Shown here: positions 7,194-15,260 of the stretch, piece by piece
Layout of the letters: every line of letters begins with the position of its first letter
Numbering within the stretch: the first letter of the stretch is position 1
DNA from: CAMEON01 sp963609805
GTDB taxonomy: Bacteria > Bacillota > Clostridia > Oscillospirales > CAG-272
Direction: 5' to 3'
Assembly (NCBI GenBank): GCA_963609805.1
Contig: CAVDLN010000003.1
Span: 1-49,386, forward strand
DNA: 49,386 nt
Notes under the pieces: model-generated
What the model saw: the letters and a program-made list of their open reading frames with translations, nothing else
What the model was told of the DNA's origin: nothing
The model's database searches: none
Made by a program: the position numbers and the translations under genes

Positions 7194-7940
7194 TTACCGC
7201 TTTTCCTGCGGAATGTCCTCGGACACGGCAGATGTCTTTCGTGCGTGGCGTTTTTGGATGGAATTGTATACGCAAAGACCGGCAAAACTGACAGCGGCAG
7301 TGACGGCAAACACGATGACGGCGCCGAGGTACTTCTTTTCTCCGACGGCGTTGCCGCCGACCGTGGACGAAATGACGGACGGAAACCGGGCGGCCGTGGT
7401 CAGCGCAAGATAGGTCGGAATCTTCATGTTTGTCAGTCCGATACCGTAGGTCAGCAAATCCTTGGGGGTTCCCGGAATCAGAAACAGCAGAAAAGTCAGG
7501 AAATTCCGCTTGTTCGGCGTGCGCAGAACAGGCAGCGCATTGATTTTTTCCTCCGGGTAGAAGGTGTATATGAATTTTCCGCCGAATTTTCGCACCAGCA
7601 GCAGAACCAGTACGCTGCCCAGCGTCGTTCCTGCCAGGCACAGCAGGGCGCCCGGCCACGCACCGAACACATATCCGGCGGATATTTCAACCAGCTCGCC
7701 CGGGATCAGCGCCACCACAACCTGCACCATGGAGATCAGAATCATGCACAGTGCGCCGAGTATGTAATGTTCGCCGATCATGTCGCGCACCTTGGCGGGA
7801 TCGTCCATGTACCGCCACATCAGCCAGATGCCGACCGCGGTCAAACCCGTGAATACAATCGAAGCCACCGACAGCACAACGGATGCGCGGGTGCGGGTGA
7901 TCGGCTTTTGCGGGGTGGACTGCCGCTTTGCATATTTCAT
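7194..7940 (-). CDS. TVP38/TMEM64 (VTT/DedA-type) membrane protein
   Basis: At 248 residues the protein has a short basic cytosolic N-terminus, about five or six hydrophobic segments and a charged C-terminal tail. The VTT domain signatures are visible: a re-entrant segment around PGELVEISAGYVFGAWPG, the G-x-x-x-G-rich helix after it, and LFLIPGTPKDLLTYGIGLT, matching the F-x-x-R/I-P-x-x-P block of the family. Relatives act as lipid scramblases or small-solute transporters in the cytoplasmic membrane; the substrate here is unknown. It begins 70 bases after the histidine kinase stop on the same strand and is probably the last gene of that operon. The ATG has an AGAGGAG site upstream. Confidence 0.85.
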   Translation of the reverse strand: MKYAKRQSTPQKPITRTRASVVLSVASIVFTGLTAVGIWLMWRYMDDPAKVRDMIGEHYILGALCMILISMVQVVVALIPGELVEISAGYVFGAWPGALLCLAGTTLGSVLVLLLVRKFGGKFIYTFYPEEKINALPVLRTPNKRNFLTFLLFLIPGTPKDLLTYGIGLTNMKIPTYLALTTAARFPSVISSTVGGNAVGEKKYLGAVIVFAVTAAVSFAGLCVYNSIQKRHARKTSAVSEDIPQEKR

Positions 7941-8010
7941 GGCAAACCTGCTCCTCTCTCTCGGAAGGTGTGAAAGGGGAAATTATGTATCTTGTTACAA
8001 AATCGGGACT

Positions 8011-9102
8011 TTATGCATTTTCTCCCAAAGGCAGCCGTACCGTGAAGGTACTCCCCTCTCCGGGGGCACTGGAAACCTGTATGCTCCCGCCGCAGAGAAT
8101 CAGGACTCTTCTTACGATGGTAAGACCGATTCCGTTACCGGCTGCGCTGTGGGAGGTGTCTCCCTGATAGAATTTTTCAAAAATCCGGGCCTGCACTTCT
8201 TTACTCATGCCGCAGCCCGTGTCACGGATTTCCACAACGGCGTCGCCGGATTCCCGCCGCAGCGTGCAGGAAACCGTTCCGCCCTCGGGTGTGAACTTGA
8301 ATGCGTTGCCAAACAGGTTCAGCCACACCTGCAGCAGCATGTCCTCGTTCGTCTCATACATGATCTCATCCAGATCAATGTCCAGCTCAATGTTCTTCGA
8401 GGACCACTGCTTTTCCAGCGTCAGAACGGCACGGCGCAGCTGCTCGTCAAGATAGAACCTGCTGCAGTCGGTGATGGTTTGCTGGTTTTCCAGCTTGGTC
8501 AGAAACAGAATATTGGTTGCCATGTTGGCAAGCCGATTGGACTCCTCGACGATGATGTCCGTGTATTTCCTGCGCTCCTCCTCGGACAGATTCCTGTCCT
8601 GGAGCAGTCGGGCAAAGCCGCGGATGGACACGATAGGGGTTTTGAATTCGTGAGAGAAGTTGTTGATAAAGTCGTTCCGGAAAATTTCCGTGTTGTCCAG
8701 CTCTTCCGCCATGTGGTTGAAGCTGTGCTGCAGCGCACCCAGGTCAGACCGCGGATCAGCCGTTTCCGTCAGCCGGGCTTTGAAATCCCCCTGCGCTATT
8801 TTCTCCGTGGCACGGATAAGCTTCTCAAAGGGACGGTATATCTTCTTTGAGAGAATAAAGGACAGCAGCAAGCCGGTGAGCAGGCTCACCGAAAGGCTCA
8901 CGATAACGGCAAGAATCGGGGCACTCACCTCGCCCGGCAGCACGGGGGAAATAAGGAAGTACAGAAGGACCGTAAACAGGGAGGAAGCCGCCATAATGGA
9001 AAAAAGCAGCAGGATGACGCGATTGCTGAACGTGCGTACAAACCGGTAGCGGCGCGGAAGTGCGGGTGCCTCGGCGGAATCCCGGGGCGGATCGTGTTTC
9101 AT
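8011..9102 (-). CDS. HAMP-domain sensor histidine kinase
   Basis: This is a 363-residue membrane kinase. Two transmembrane helices (about residues 28-51 and 61-84) enclose a very short extracytoplasmic loop, so it probably senses a signal in or at the membrane. A HAMP domain (about 85-140) follows, then the H-box NNFSHEFKTPIVSI with His151, an N-box with Asn262 and Asn266 (NLFGNAFKFTP), the G1 box DTGCGM and the G2 box GNGIGL. Its ATG overlaps the regulator stop by four bases (ATGA), so translation is coupled. The F-box (FEKFYQGD) is present. It phosphorylates the upstream OmpR-type regulator. Targets cannot be deduced; the downstream VTT membrane protein is a candidate. Confidence 0.93.
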   Translation of the reverse strand: MKHDPPRDSAEAPALPRRYRFVRTFSNRVILLLFSIMAASSLFTVLLYFLISPVLPGEVSAPILAVIVSLSVSLLTGLLLSFILSKKIYRPFEKLIRATEKIAQGDFKARLTETADPRSDLGALQHSFNHMAEELDNTEIFRNDFINNFSHEFKTPIVSIRGFARLLQDRNLSEEERRKYTDIIVEESNRLANMATNILFLTKLENQQTITDCSRFYLDEQLRRAVLTLEKQWSSKNIELDIDLDEIMYETNEDMLLQVWLNLFGNAFKFTPEGGTVSCTLRRESGDAVVEIRDTGCGMSKEVQARIFEKFYQGDTSHSAAGNGIGLTIVRRVLILCGGSIQVSSAPGEGSTFTVRLPLGENA

Positions 9103-9791
9103 TTCAGGTACACTCCCTTGTAGCCGAGACCCCGCGCTGTGACGATTTCAAAATCGTGGCTGTCACGGAAACGGTTCCGCACACGGCTGACGTGGACGTC
9201 AACGGTTCTCTCGTCGGAGTCGCTGTCCTCTCCCCAAAATTCATCCATCAACTGGCGCCGCGTAAAGGTTTGATTCGGGTTGGACAGCATTTTGAACAGA
9301 ATCAGGAATTCCTTTTCCGGAAGCTCCATGGTACCGGTCGGCTCGGAGGAATCTCCGTCGGTGCGGACGGTAAGTGAATCATAATACAGGATGGTCTTGC
9401 CGACAACCAGCTTCCGTTCGCTCACGATGCGGGAACGGCGAAGCAGTGCCGCAATCCGCAGGATCATTTCCTCCTCGTCCACCGGCTTTGTCATGTAGTC
9501 GTCGGTGCCGAGCAGGAAACCGCGGTGCTTATCGGCGGGAGTTTGCTTGGCCGATACCATCAGGATCGGAACCATGTTGCCGCGGTTGCGCAGATCCTGT
9601 GTGAGCTCATACCCGTCCATATTGGGCATCATGATATCCAGCAGAATTAAATCGATGCGTGTGGTTTCAAGATGGCGCAGCGCATCCATGCCGTCGTTGG
9701 CCGGTATGGCTGCGTAGCCGTTCCGCTCCAGAACGGCACACATCAGCCGACGGGTATTGAAATCATCTTCCACAACGAGAATGTTGAACAT
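9099..9791 (-). CDS. OmpR/PhoB-family response regulator
   Basis: A receiver domain (residues 1-120) has the acidic pocket ED at 8-10, phospho-acceptor Asp52 in LLDIMMPNMDG, Ser80 and Lys102. It is joined to a winged-helix effector (about 130-228) with ERTVDVHVSRVRNRF and the terminal RGLGYKG. The start at 9791 was chosen because GGAGG lies 11 bases upstream; the reading frame stays open for 50 codons further but those look non-coding. It precedes and overlaps its cognate kinase. No clear promoter could be fixed in the AT-rich 170 bases upstream. Confidence 0.94.
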   Translation of the reverse strand: MFNILVVEDDFNTRRLMCAVLERNGYAAIPANDGMDALRHLETTRIDLILLDIMMPNMDGYELTQDLRNRGNMVPILMVSAKQTPADKHRGFLLGTDDYMTKPVDEEEMILRIAALLRRSRIVSERKLVVGKTILYYDSLTVRTDGDSSEPTGTMELPEKEFLILFKMLSNPNQTFTRRQLMDEFWGEDSDSDERTVDVHVSRVRNRFRDSHDFEIVTARGLGYKGVYLK

Positions 9792-9923
9792 AACAGAAAT
9801 AATCCTCCGTATACAGATTAAAGGGAAATCACAGTTAACATTGTATACTGAAGTTATTGCGTAAATATAAACAATTCTGTAATTTTTGGTAAATCCCGCG
9901 ATTCCGGAGGAGTTTTTTTGTAA

Positions 9924-9958
9924 AAAAGCGTCGGCACTCACTTTGTGCCGACGCTTTT
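9924..9958 (-). terminator. Terminator after bioY
   Basis: AAAAGCGTCGGCAC (9924-9937) pairs with GTGCCGACGCTTTT (9945-9958), with a T-tract on either strand. It separates the BioY operon from the two-component operon. Confidence 0.85.
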
Positions 9959-9975
9959 CTGGAAAAGACCGTATA

Positions 9976-10572
9976 TCAGTTTCGTACCCACTTACGTCCC
10001 CTCAGGACAAGCGGAACAGCCATGGCCAGTTTGACCGTATCGGGCAGCAGGTAGGGCAGGACACACCAGCCGAGAACCGCAGACAGCGCAACAGACCCGG
10101 TTGTGCGCGCATAAACGGCCATAAACCACGCCGTCCCGAAGGCGTAGCACAGAACCAAGCCGGCGGCCATGCCCGCAATCAGAAACGGGAGTTTCCCCTT
10201 TCCGAGGCGGAACAGGAAGGCCTCCGCCGGTGCCCAGAGCAGGAATCCCCACAGATACCCGCCTGTCGAGCCGAGCATATAGGCAATGCCGCCGTTGAAG
10301 CCGGAGAATACCGGGACGCCCAATGCGCCCAGCGCCAGCCATACGGCGACGGCGGAGGTCGCGCGTCGGATGCCCAGAAGGCCCGCAATCAGTGCGACGG
10401 CAAAGGTTTGCATGGTAAATGACACAAGCGGTCGCGGCAGCGGAACCGATATCCAGGAACAGACGGTCAGCACGGCGGCAGCCATGCCGACATAGGCCAC
10501 GTCCAGCGCACGGGCGCGGGCGGTACGAACGGCAGCGGACGCCCCGTTTTGTTCTTTTTGTTTGTGCTGCAT
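9976..10572 (-). CDS. bioY: BioY biotin transporter, ECF S-component
   Basis: This polytopic protein of about 198 residues has the BioY signature: ISVPLPRPLVSFTMQTFAV near the first helix pair, then an LALGALGVPVFSGFNGG segment and GSTGGYLWGFL, which line the biotin pocket. BioY binds biotin with high affinity and works with the EcfT/EcfA energy-coupling module encoded elsewhere, or alone. It is last in the DUF1836-GNAT operon. The start is uncertain: a GTG at 10584 with GGGAG too close, or the ATG at 10572 used here with GGGAG 13 bases upstream. No birA-type operator is visible. Confidence 0.9.
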   Translation of the reverse strand: MQHKQKEQNGASAAVRTARARALDVAYVGMAAAVLTVCSWISVPLPRPLVSFTMQTFAVALIAGLLGIRRATSAVAVWLALGALGVPVFSGFNGGIAYMLGSTGGYLWGFLLWAPAEAFLFRLGKGKLPFLIAGMAAGLVLCYAFGTAWFMAVYARTTGSVALSAVLGWCVLPYLLPDTVKLAMAVPLVLRGRKWVRN

Positions 10573-10590
10573 AGTTCGCGTCACGCTCCC

Positions 10591-11151
10591 TCAGCAGCTC
10601 TCCGGCAGATATTCCACCGGTTTTGCGCAGCCGAGCGCGGCGATGACCGCGTCCCAGCGCGCCTGCATGTCACTGTCCGGGTCGGCCCACAGAACGGGAC
10701 GGAATCCGGCATCCAGATAGGTTTTGATGGCGGCAAGGCGGTGATCATCGGTGGTCAGCGTAATGACCGCGCAGCCCCGTGTCTGAAGCTCCTCCAGCGC
10801 GCGGGAGAGCATGGCATGCCCGATGCCCTTGCCGCGGCAGGAGGGGAGGGAACCGACCATATGGATATATCCCTCCCCGTTTGCATGGCGCACGGCAGCG
10901 GAGGTTGCGACGCGCACACCGTTCGCATCCGTGACGAAAAAGAGATCGCGTGCGGGGTCAAGATCGGGGTAATTCCGAATGGAGTCGGCGAACCAGTGTG
11001 GGTCTGTGTCGGGGAGCAGTCCCGCGGCGCATATGGTCAGCCAGTCGTCAATTTCGGCCTGCGTTCCGAGAAACGGGGTATAGGCGTATCCGTCGGGCAG
11101 GCTGCGGCGGACAACCGGCGCGGCGTGCCGCAGCATCAGAAGCTGTTTCAT
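10591..11151 (-). CDS. GNAT-family N-acetyltransferase (complete copy)
   Basis: The 186-residue protein has the acetyl-CoA-binding motif A, SLPSCRGKGIGHAML (R/Q-x-x-G-x-G/A), at residues 101-114, followed by a beta-bulge strand (CAVITLTTDD) and the C-terminal IKTYLDAGFRP segment that completes the fold. The substrate is unknown; the N-terminus suggests a small-molecule or aminoglycoside/mycothiol-type acetyltransferase but nothing specific. Its 3' part (10591-10734) is unique and the rest lies in the first unit of a 614-bp tandem duplication. Its ATG overlaps the stop of the chimeric gene by four bases, which mirrors the original overlap with the DUF1836 gene. It is followed closely by bioY. 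Confidence 0.9.
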   Translation of the reverse strand: MKQLLMLRHAAPVVRRSLPDGYAYTPFLGTQAEIDDWLTICAAGLLPDTDPHWFADSIRNYPDLDPARDLFFVTDANGVRVATSAAVRHANGEGYIHMVGSLPSCRGKGIGHAMLSRALEELQTRGCAVITLTTDDHRLAAIKTYLDAGFRPVLWADPDSDMQARWDAVIAALGCAKPVEYLPESC

Positions 11152-11348
11152 GCGTTTTTTCCTTCTTTTTCTTCGTTTGGCCGGGAGGGCGTGTCTGCTT
11201 CCGCCACGGGCAGCGTTTCCGGTTCGGATACCTTGCCGTCATCCGAATTCGCCTGCCTGTGCTTGTCCGGGTGCGTCTCCTCCGTACTGCCCTGTTCCAG
11301 CAGAAGTAGCTTTTCGGCCAGCAGGCGGGTGAGACCGCCTACCATGGC
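10735..11348. repeat. 614-bp tandem duplication, unit 1
   Basis: Each unit holds the first 140 codons of the GNAT gene plus the last 65 codons of the DUF1836 gene. All six-frame translations in this unit recur unchanged exactly 614 bases later. The outer boundaries share only GGC (10732-10734, 11346-11348, 11960-11962), a 3-base microhomology. Confidence 0.93.
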
Positions 11349-11765
11349 AAGGCGGTGATCATCGGTGGTCAGCGTAATGACCGCGCAGCCCCGTGTCTGA
11401 AGCTCCTCCAGCGCGCGGGAGAGCATGGCATGCCCGATGCCCTTGCCGCGGCAGGAGGGGAGGGAACCGACCATATGGATATATCCCTCCCCGTTTGCAT
11501 GGCGCACGGCAGCGGAGGTTGCGACGCGCACACCGTTCGCATCCGTGACGAAAAAGAGATCGCGTGCGGGGTCAAGATCGGGGTAATTCCGAATGGAGTC
11601 GGCGAACCAGTGTGGGTCTGTGTCGGGGAGCAGTCCCGCGGCGCATATGGTCAGCCAGTCGTCAATTTCGGCCTGCGTTCCGAGAAACGGGGTATAGGCG
11701 TATCCGTCGGGCAGGCTGCGGCGGACAACCGGCGCGGCGTGCCGCAGCATCAGAAGCTGTTTCAT
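11148..11765 (-). CDS. Chimeric GNAT/DUF1836 protein made by the tandem duplication
   Basis: Residues 1-140 are identical to the neighbouring GNAT protein, including motif A (SLPSCRGKGIG). Residues 141-205 are identical to the last 65 residues of the DUF1836 protein (from MVGGLTRLLAEKL). The fusion is in frame because the two parent genes overlapped by ATGA, and the duplication preserves that offset. The acetyltransferase part lacks the final helix and strands (IKTYLDAGFRP onward), so it is unlikely to be an active enzyme, although acetyl-CoA binding cannot be excluded. It keeps the normal start, ribosome binding site and coupling at both ends, so it should be translated within the operon. 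Confidence 0.85.
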   Translation of the reverse strand: MKQLLMLRHAAPVVRRSLPDGYAYTPFLGTQAEIDDWLTICAAGLLPDTDPHWFADSIRNYPDLDPARDLFFVTDANGVRVATSAAVRHANGEGYIHMVGSLPSCRGKGIGHAMLSRALEELQTRGCAVITLTTDDHRLAMVGGLTRLLAEKLLLLEQGSTEETHPDKHRQANSDDGKVSEPETLPVAEADTPSRPNEEKEGKNA

Positions 11766-11962
11766 GCGTTTTTTCCTTCTTTTTCTTCGTTTGGCCGGGA
11801 GGGCGTGTCTGCTTCCGCCACGGGCAGCGTTTCCGGTTCGGATACCTTGCCGTCATCCGAATTCGCCTGCCTGTGCTTGTCCGGGTGCGTCTCCTCCGTA
11901 CTGCCCTGTTCCAGCAGAAGTAGCTTTTCGGCCAGCAGGCGGGTGAGACCGCCTACCATGGC
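11349..11962. repeat. 614-bp tandem duplication, unit 2
   Basis: This is the second, directly adjoining copy. The join falls inside coding sequence and creates the chimeric ORF at 11148-11765. Apparent identity of the copies means a very recent event or an assembly artefact. Confidence 0.93.
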
Positions 11963-12469
11963 GGAGGCGATGATGAGGTCGCTGGCATTTTCCACGGAGG
12001 TTCCCCCCGGTACATCGTGGTCGAGGAGAGAGCCTGCCGCGGCGCGCACCTGCTCGACAAAATATTCCGAGACGATGCGGTGGCGCGCCGTGTACATCCG
12101 GTAGAAGGCTTCCATTTCCTCCTCCGGTCGGTTCAGCGGCAGCAGATTGCGGATCGTGGTTATGCTGAGGCTCTGTTTCAGTGTAAGAATGACGATGAGA
12201 TACGCCAGATGAATACGGTAATACCGCTTTTTGCGCGGTTCGGGCATGATCTTCATGCGGACATAGTTGTTGATGGTGGAGGCCGTGATAAACTGCTCCT
12301 CTTTCAGCTCCGGCGGGAGGTAGTCGAGATACTGCTTCATGAGTACCGTGACCTGCTCCATATACAGCCCCAGATCGGGGATGCGCTCCCATTCCGGCAG
12401 CCTGTATTCCCGCAGATATTTTTCCCAACGGCGCAGTTTGGCGGCAACCAGCTCTTTGTCGGGTGTCAT
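11762..12469 (-). CDS. DUF1836 family protein
   Basis: The 235-residue protein has an N-terminal segment with an ITASTINNYVRMKIMPEPRK motif followed by a YYRIHLAYLIVI helix. This is the core of DUF1836, a helix-turn-helix/MerR-like fold found in Firmicutes and thought to bind DNA. The C-terminal 65 residues are acidic and disordered after the LLLLEQG helix. The ATG has GGGAGG upstream and its own promoter at 12517-12545. Its stop overlaps the start of the chimeric gene by four bases. No function is established; its position first in an operon with acetyltransferase and biotin uptake genes makes a regulatory role plausible. Confidence 0.85.
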   Translation of the reverse strand: MTPDKELVAAKLRRWEKYLREYRLPEWERIPDLGLYMEQVTVLMKQYLDYLPPELKEEQFITASTINNYVRMKIMPEPRKKRYYRIHLAYLIVILTLKQSLSITTIRNLLPLNRPEEEMEAFYRMYTARHRIVSEYFVEQVRAAAGSLLDHDVPGGTSVENASDLIIASAMVGGLTRLLAEKLLLLEQGSTEETHPDKHRQANSDDGKVSEPETLPVAEADTPSRPNEEKEGKNA

Positions 12470-12516
12470 ACTCCGTGCCTCCCTCTGTAAATGTAAATCG
12501 GCGATTTTCTAAACTC

Positions 12517-12545
12517 ATTATAGCATATCCCGCGTGCGAATGCAA
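12517..12545 (-). promoter_or_regulatory. Promoter of the DUF1836-GNAT-bioY operon
   Basis: On the minus strand TTGCAT (12540-12545), 17 bases and TATAAT (12517-12522) lie about 50 bases before the start codon. It is divergent from the degV promoter. Confidence 0.8.
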
Positions 12546-12578
12546 TAGGAAAAGCGGGAAATATCTTACAAAATCCTC

Positions 12579-12607
12579 TTGACATTGTATCGAATGTGTG
12601 ATAATAT
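12579..12607 (+). promoter_or_regulatory. Promoter of degV
   Basis: TTGACA (12579-12584), a 17-base spacer and TAATAT (12602-12607). Confidence 0.75.
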
Positions 12608-12640
12608 AATATGCAATATTAGATATAGGGAGCGCAGCAC

Positions 12641-13534
12641 ATGGATTATGTGATTTTTACAGACACGTCCGCCAATCTTCCGGACAAGATTGCGAAAAAA
12701 TACAGCCTTCACAGAATACCCTTTTTCTACTGCCCCCCGGATCACCCGGAGGGACTCCCCTGTCCCGGCACGGAGGAATTCGACGGGAGCGCCTACTACA
12801 ACGCCCTGCGGGGCGGACAGGTTGTGACGACGGCGCAAATCAACATGCACCAGTATATCAGCGCTATGGACCCGGTGCTGGAGGCGGGGCAGGACATCCT
12901 GTTTGTGGGAATGTCCTCCGGCATCAGCGGAGCCTACCACAGTGCCGCGCAGGCGGCACGCGTTCTGTCGGAACAGTATCCGGAGCGCAGAATACGCACG
13001 GTGGACACGCTGTCCGCCTCGCTGGGGGAGGGCCTGCTGGTTTTAGAGGCGGCGCGGATGCGTGAGAAGGGCATCGGTCTGGACGAGACAGCCGATCGGT
13101 TGAACGAGATGCGCATGCGGATGAGTCAGATATTCACGGTGGACGATCTGTTCTGCCTGAAGCGCGGCGGCAGACTGTCGGGTGCGGCGGCACTGCTGGG
13201 TACGGCACTGGGCATCAAGCCGATTCTCTGCTCTGACGAGCAGGGACAGATACTGTCCTGTGCCAAGGTGCGCGGCCGCCGGGCGTCGATTCAGGCGCTG
13301 GCGGAGCGGTATGATTCCCTGGTCGTCTCGCCGGAGGAGCAGTGCATCGGCATCGCGCACTGCGACTGCTATCCGGATGTGCAGGCGCTGATTGCGCTGC
13401 TTAACCGTCACCGCCCCCCGCGGGAGATCATGACGGTCATGTATGAGCCCGTGACCGGCGCGCATGTCGGGCCCGGCGCGCTGGCGCTGTTCTTCTTCGG
13501 GGATCCGTCCTGCCGCAGGCTGGCAAAAGCATAA
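12641..13534 (+). CDS. DegV family fatty-acid-binding protein
   Basis: The 297-residue protein shows DegV hallmarks: the opening FTDTSANLP, the conserved VVTTAQIN segment (usual form TSxP/S), SSGISGAYHSA in the lipid-head pocket, the switch segment DTLSASLGEGLLV, and LKRGGRLSGAAALLGTALGIKPIL. DegV/FakB proteins bind a fatty acid and, with the FakA kinase, feed exogenous acyl chains into phospholipid synthesis. No fakA is nearby. The ATG follows GGGAG, and it is monocistronic or loosely linked to the hemolysin III-like gene 59 bases on. Which fatty acid is bound cannot be told. Confidence 0.93.
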   Translation: MDYVIFTDTSANLPDKIAKKYSLHRIPFFYCPPDHPEGLPCPGTEEFDGSAYYNALRGGQVVTTAQINMHQYISAMDPVLEAGQDILFVGMSSGISGAYHSAAQAARVLSEQYPERRIRTVDTLSASLGEGLLVLEAARMREKGIGLDETADRLNEMRMRMSQIFTVDDLFCLKRGGRLSGAAALLGTALGIKPILCSDEQGQILSCAKVRGRRASIQALAERYDSLVVSPEEQCIGIAHCDCYPDVQALIALLNRHRPPREIMTVMYEPVTGAHVGPGALALFFFGDPSCRRLAKA

Positions 13535-13593
13535 AACCGCAGCTTTTTGAGTACCGGGATTTCGAAAATTACGCCGTAAGGAGGAATCGTATC

Positions 13594-14280
13594 ATGACGC
13601 GAACAAAACTGTGCGACCGTGTACTCCCGGATTATACCCGCGGAGAGGAAATATTCAACATGGTGTCCCACATTGTGGGGGCGGCTTTCGGCATAGCGGC
13701 GCTGACGCTCTGTGTGGTGTTTTCGGCCCTGAAGGGGGACGCATGGTCGGTGGTCAGCAGTGCCGTGTACGGCGCGTCGCTGGTGATGCTGTACACCATG
13801 TCCAGTGTGTACCACGGACTTCCGCGCACAACCCCGACGGCCAAAAAGGTCATGCAGGTGATGGATCACTGCACTATCTACGCGTTGATCTGCGGCAGCT
13901 ACACGCCTATTCTGCTGTGCTCTATCCGCCGCGTGTCGCCGGGCTGGGGCTGGGGACTGTTCGGTGTGGTGTTCGGGCTCTGCACGCTCTGCACCGTACT
14001 TACCGCCATTGATTTGAAAAAGTATGCGGGGCTTTCCATGTTCTGCTATGTCGGCGTCGGCTGGTCCGTGGTATTCGCAATCCGCCCCGTGCTGGAATCG
14101 GTTGCCCTGCCGGGAATCCTGTGGCTGGTCGGCGGCGGGATTGCCTACACGCTGGGAGCGGTGCTGTATGTCAAGGCGGGCAAGCAGGGCGGCGCACCCT
14201 ACATGCATTCCGTTTTTCACCTGTTTGTTCTTCTCGGAAGCCTGCTTCAGTTTTTCTGCATTTTCTTCTATGTGATTTGA
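13594..14280 (+). CDS. Hemolysin III / PAQR-family membrane protein
   Basis: The 228-residue protein has seven predicted transmembrane helices. The family motifs are in order: EEIFNMVSHIVGA near the start, SSVYHG, DHCTIYALICGSYTP, and HSVFHLFVLLGS near the end. The His and Asp residues in these motifs form the zinc site of the PAQR hydrolase fold. Bacterial members (YqfA/TrhA) affect membrane energetics and lipid composition; the name hemolysin is historical. A strong GGAGG site precedes the ATG. There is no clear terminator before the tRNA-Leu promoter 110 bases on. Confidence 0.92.
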   Translation: MTRTKLCDRVLPDYTRGEEIFNMVSHIVGAAFGIAALTLCVVFSALKGDAWSVVSSAVYGASLVMLYTMSSVYHGLPRTTPTAKKVMQVMDHCTIYALICGSYTPILLCSIRRVSPGWGWGLFGVVFGLCTLCTVLTAIDLKKYAGLSMFCYVGVGWSVVFAIRPVLESVALPGILWLVGGGIAYTLGAVLYVKAGKQGGAPYMHSVFHLFVLLGSLLQFFCIFFYVI

Positions 14281-14390
14281 TAAACACAAGTGATTTGATG
14301 AACACAGGACGGCGGCGGGCGCGGGGCGACACACTCCGCACCCGCACGCCAACTTTACACCGGGATACCCGAAATATTTCGGAAAACCTC

Positions 14391-14419
14391 TTGACAAAAA
14401 CCGTGAAATCGTGTATAAT
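14391..14419 (+). promoter_or_regulatory. Consensus promoter of tRNA-Leu
   Basis: TTGACA (14391-14396), exactly 17 bases and TATAAT (14414-14419), 24 bases before the mature tRNA. This matches the sigma-A consensus in every base. Confidence 0.9.
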
Positions 14420-14442
14420 TCCATCTGTTAGCTTAACTGTAA

Positions 14443-14527
14443 GCGAGGGTGGCGGAACTGGCAGACGCGCACGTTTGAGGGGCGTGTGGTTTACACCATA
14501 CGGGTTCGATTCCCGTTCCTCGCACCA
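14443..14527 (+). tRNA. tRNA-Leu(GAG), CCA encoded
   Basis: The 85-nt class II tRNA has acceptor GCGAGGG paired to CCTCGC, anticodon stem CACGT/GCGTG with loop TTGAGGG (anticodon GAG), a long variable arm, T-arm CGGG-TTCGATT-CCCG and an encoded CCA end. Confidence 0.95.
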
Positions 14528-14570
14528 GTGTTTCCGCAGAGGTTTCTCTTTGCGGAAGGATATGGTATCG

Positions 14571-14606
14571 AAAGCAGGGGACACCACAGTCCCCTGCTTT
14601 TGCTTT
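14571..14606 (+). terminator. Terminator of tRNA-Leu
   Basis: AAAGCAGGGGA (14571-14581) pairs with TCCCCTGCTTT (14590-14600), followed by TTTTGCTTTT. Confidence 0.85.
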
Positions 14607-14635
14607 TCGATAATTTTTCAGCCGGAGGTACGGAG

Positions 14636-15130
14636 ATGTTCAGACCCATGCGCAGGAAGAACAAGGAAATCAGCCGGGAGGCGGCAGAGCAGCTGCTGCT
14701 TCGCAGTCGGCGCGGTGTGCTGGCGGTAAACGGCGACGACGGATACCCGTATGCGGTGCCGATTAACTATTTCTATGATGCGGACAGCCGGAAAATATAC
14801 TTTCACGGTGCGCGCGCGGGACACAAATATGAATCGATTCGGGCGTGCGGCAAGGTCTGCTTTACCGTGTACGGAAACGAAACCGTCAGAGAGGACGAAT
14901 GGGCGCCGTTCCTGCAAAGCGTTGTGGTATTCGGAATATGCCGTCCGGTTGAGGACGAGACGGCATGCACAGCCTGCCCTGCGGGCATCGCTCTGCTGAA
15001 GAAGCTTGCCATGAAATACTATCCCTCCGAACAGCTTGTTGACGATGAGATCAGGCGTGCGGGAAAAGCGGCGCAGGTATTTGAAATCGAAATCGAGCAC
15101 ATGAGCGGGAAAGAGGTGCAGGAGCGGTAA
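14636..15130 (+). CDS. Pyridoxamine 5'-phosphate oxidase-like FMN-binding protein
   Basis: The 164-residue protein belongs to the split-barrel flavin-reductase-like superfamily (NimA-type). The segments GVLAVNGDDGYPYAVPINYFYD, KIYFHGARAGHKYESIR and KVCFTVYG are the FMN-phosphate and dimer-interface strands of 5-nitroimidazole-reductase-like proteins. The start is at 14636, where GGAGG with good spacing is present; 50 further upstream codons are open but overlap the tRNA. The gene sits behind the tRNA-Leu terminator, so it needs its own promoter, which I could not fix. Likely a reductase or heme/flavin-binding protein of unknown substrate. Confidence 0.88.
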   Translation: MFRPMRRKNKEISREAAEQLLLRSRRGVLAVNGDDGYPYAVPINYFYDADSRKIYFHGARAGHKYESIRACGKVCFTVYGNETVREDEWAPFLQSVVVFGICRPVEDETACTACPAGIALLKKLAMKYYPSEQLVDDEIRRAGKAAQVFEIEIEHMSGKEVQER

Positions 15131-15195
15131 GCGGCTTTCTCTGCCTGGCGGGCCTCGGACACCCTTCCGCAGGGAGGGCATTACCGCGTTTCCGC

Positions 15196-15246
15196 GTAAA
15201 TACGCGCGTATTTACAGCCGTAATACGGCCGCCGTATTACGGCTGT
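15196..15246. repeat. Two adjoining perfect palindromes
   Basis: GTAAATACGC and its complement form a perfect 20-base palindrome (15196-15215). It directly abuts a second palindrome of 16-base arms around one C (15214-15246, arms ACAGCCGTAATACGGC). Neither has a T-tract, unlike the terminator 15 bases further on. They could be cruciform or protein-binding sites. Confidence 0.8.
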
Positions 15247-15260
15247 GTCGCCTTCGGAAA

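Noticed and set aside
7780..8850. A 356-residue plus-strand frame
   Set aside because: It crosses two real minus-strand genes and has no family features.
9792..9941. Fifty-codon N-terminal extension of the response regulator
   Set aside because: The receiver domain starts directly at MFNILVVEDD behind a GGAGG site; the extension has non-coding character.
14486..14635. Upstream extension of the FMN-barrel protein
   Set aside because: It would begin inside tRNA-Leu and cross its terminator; a strong ribosome binding site supports 14636.
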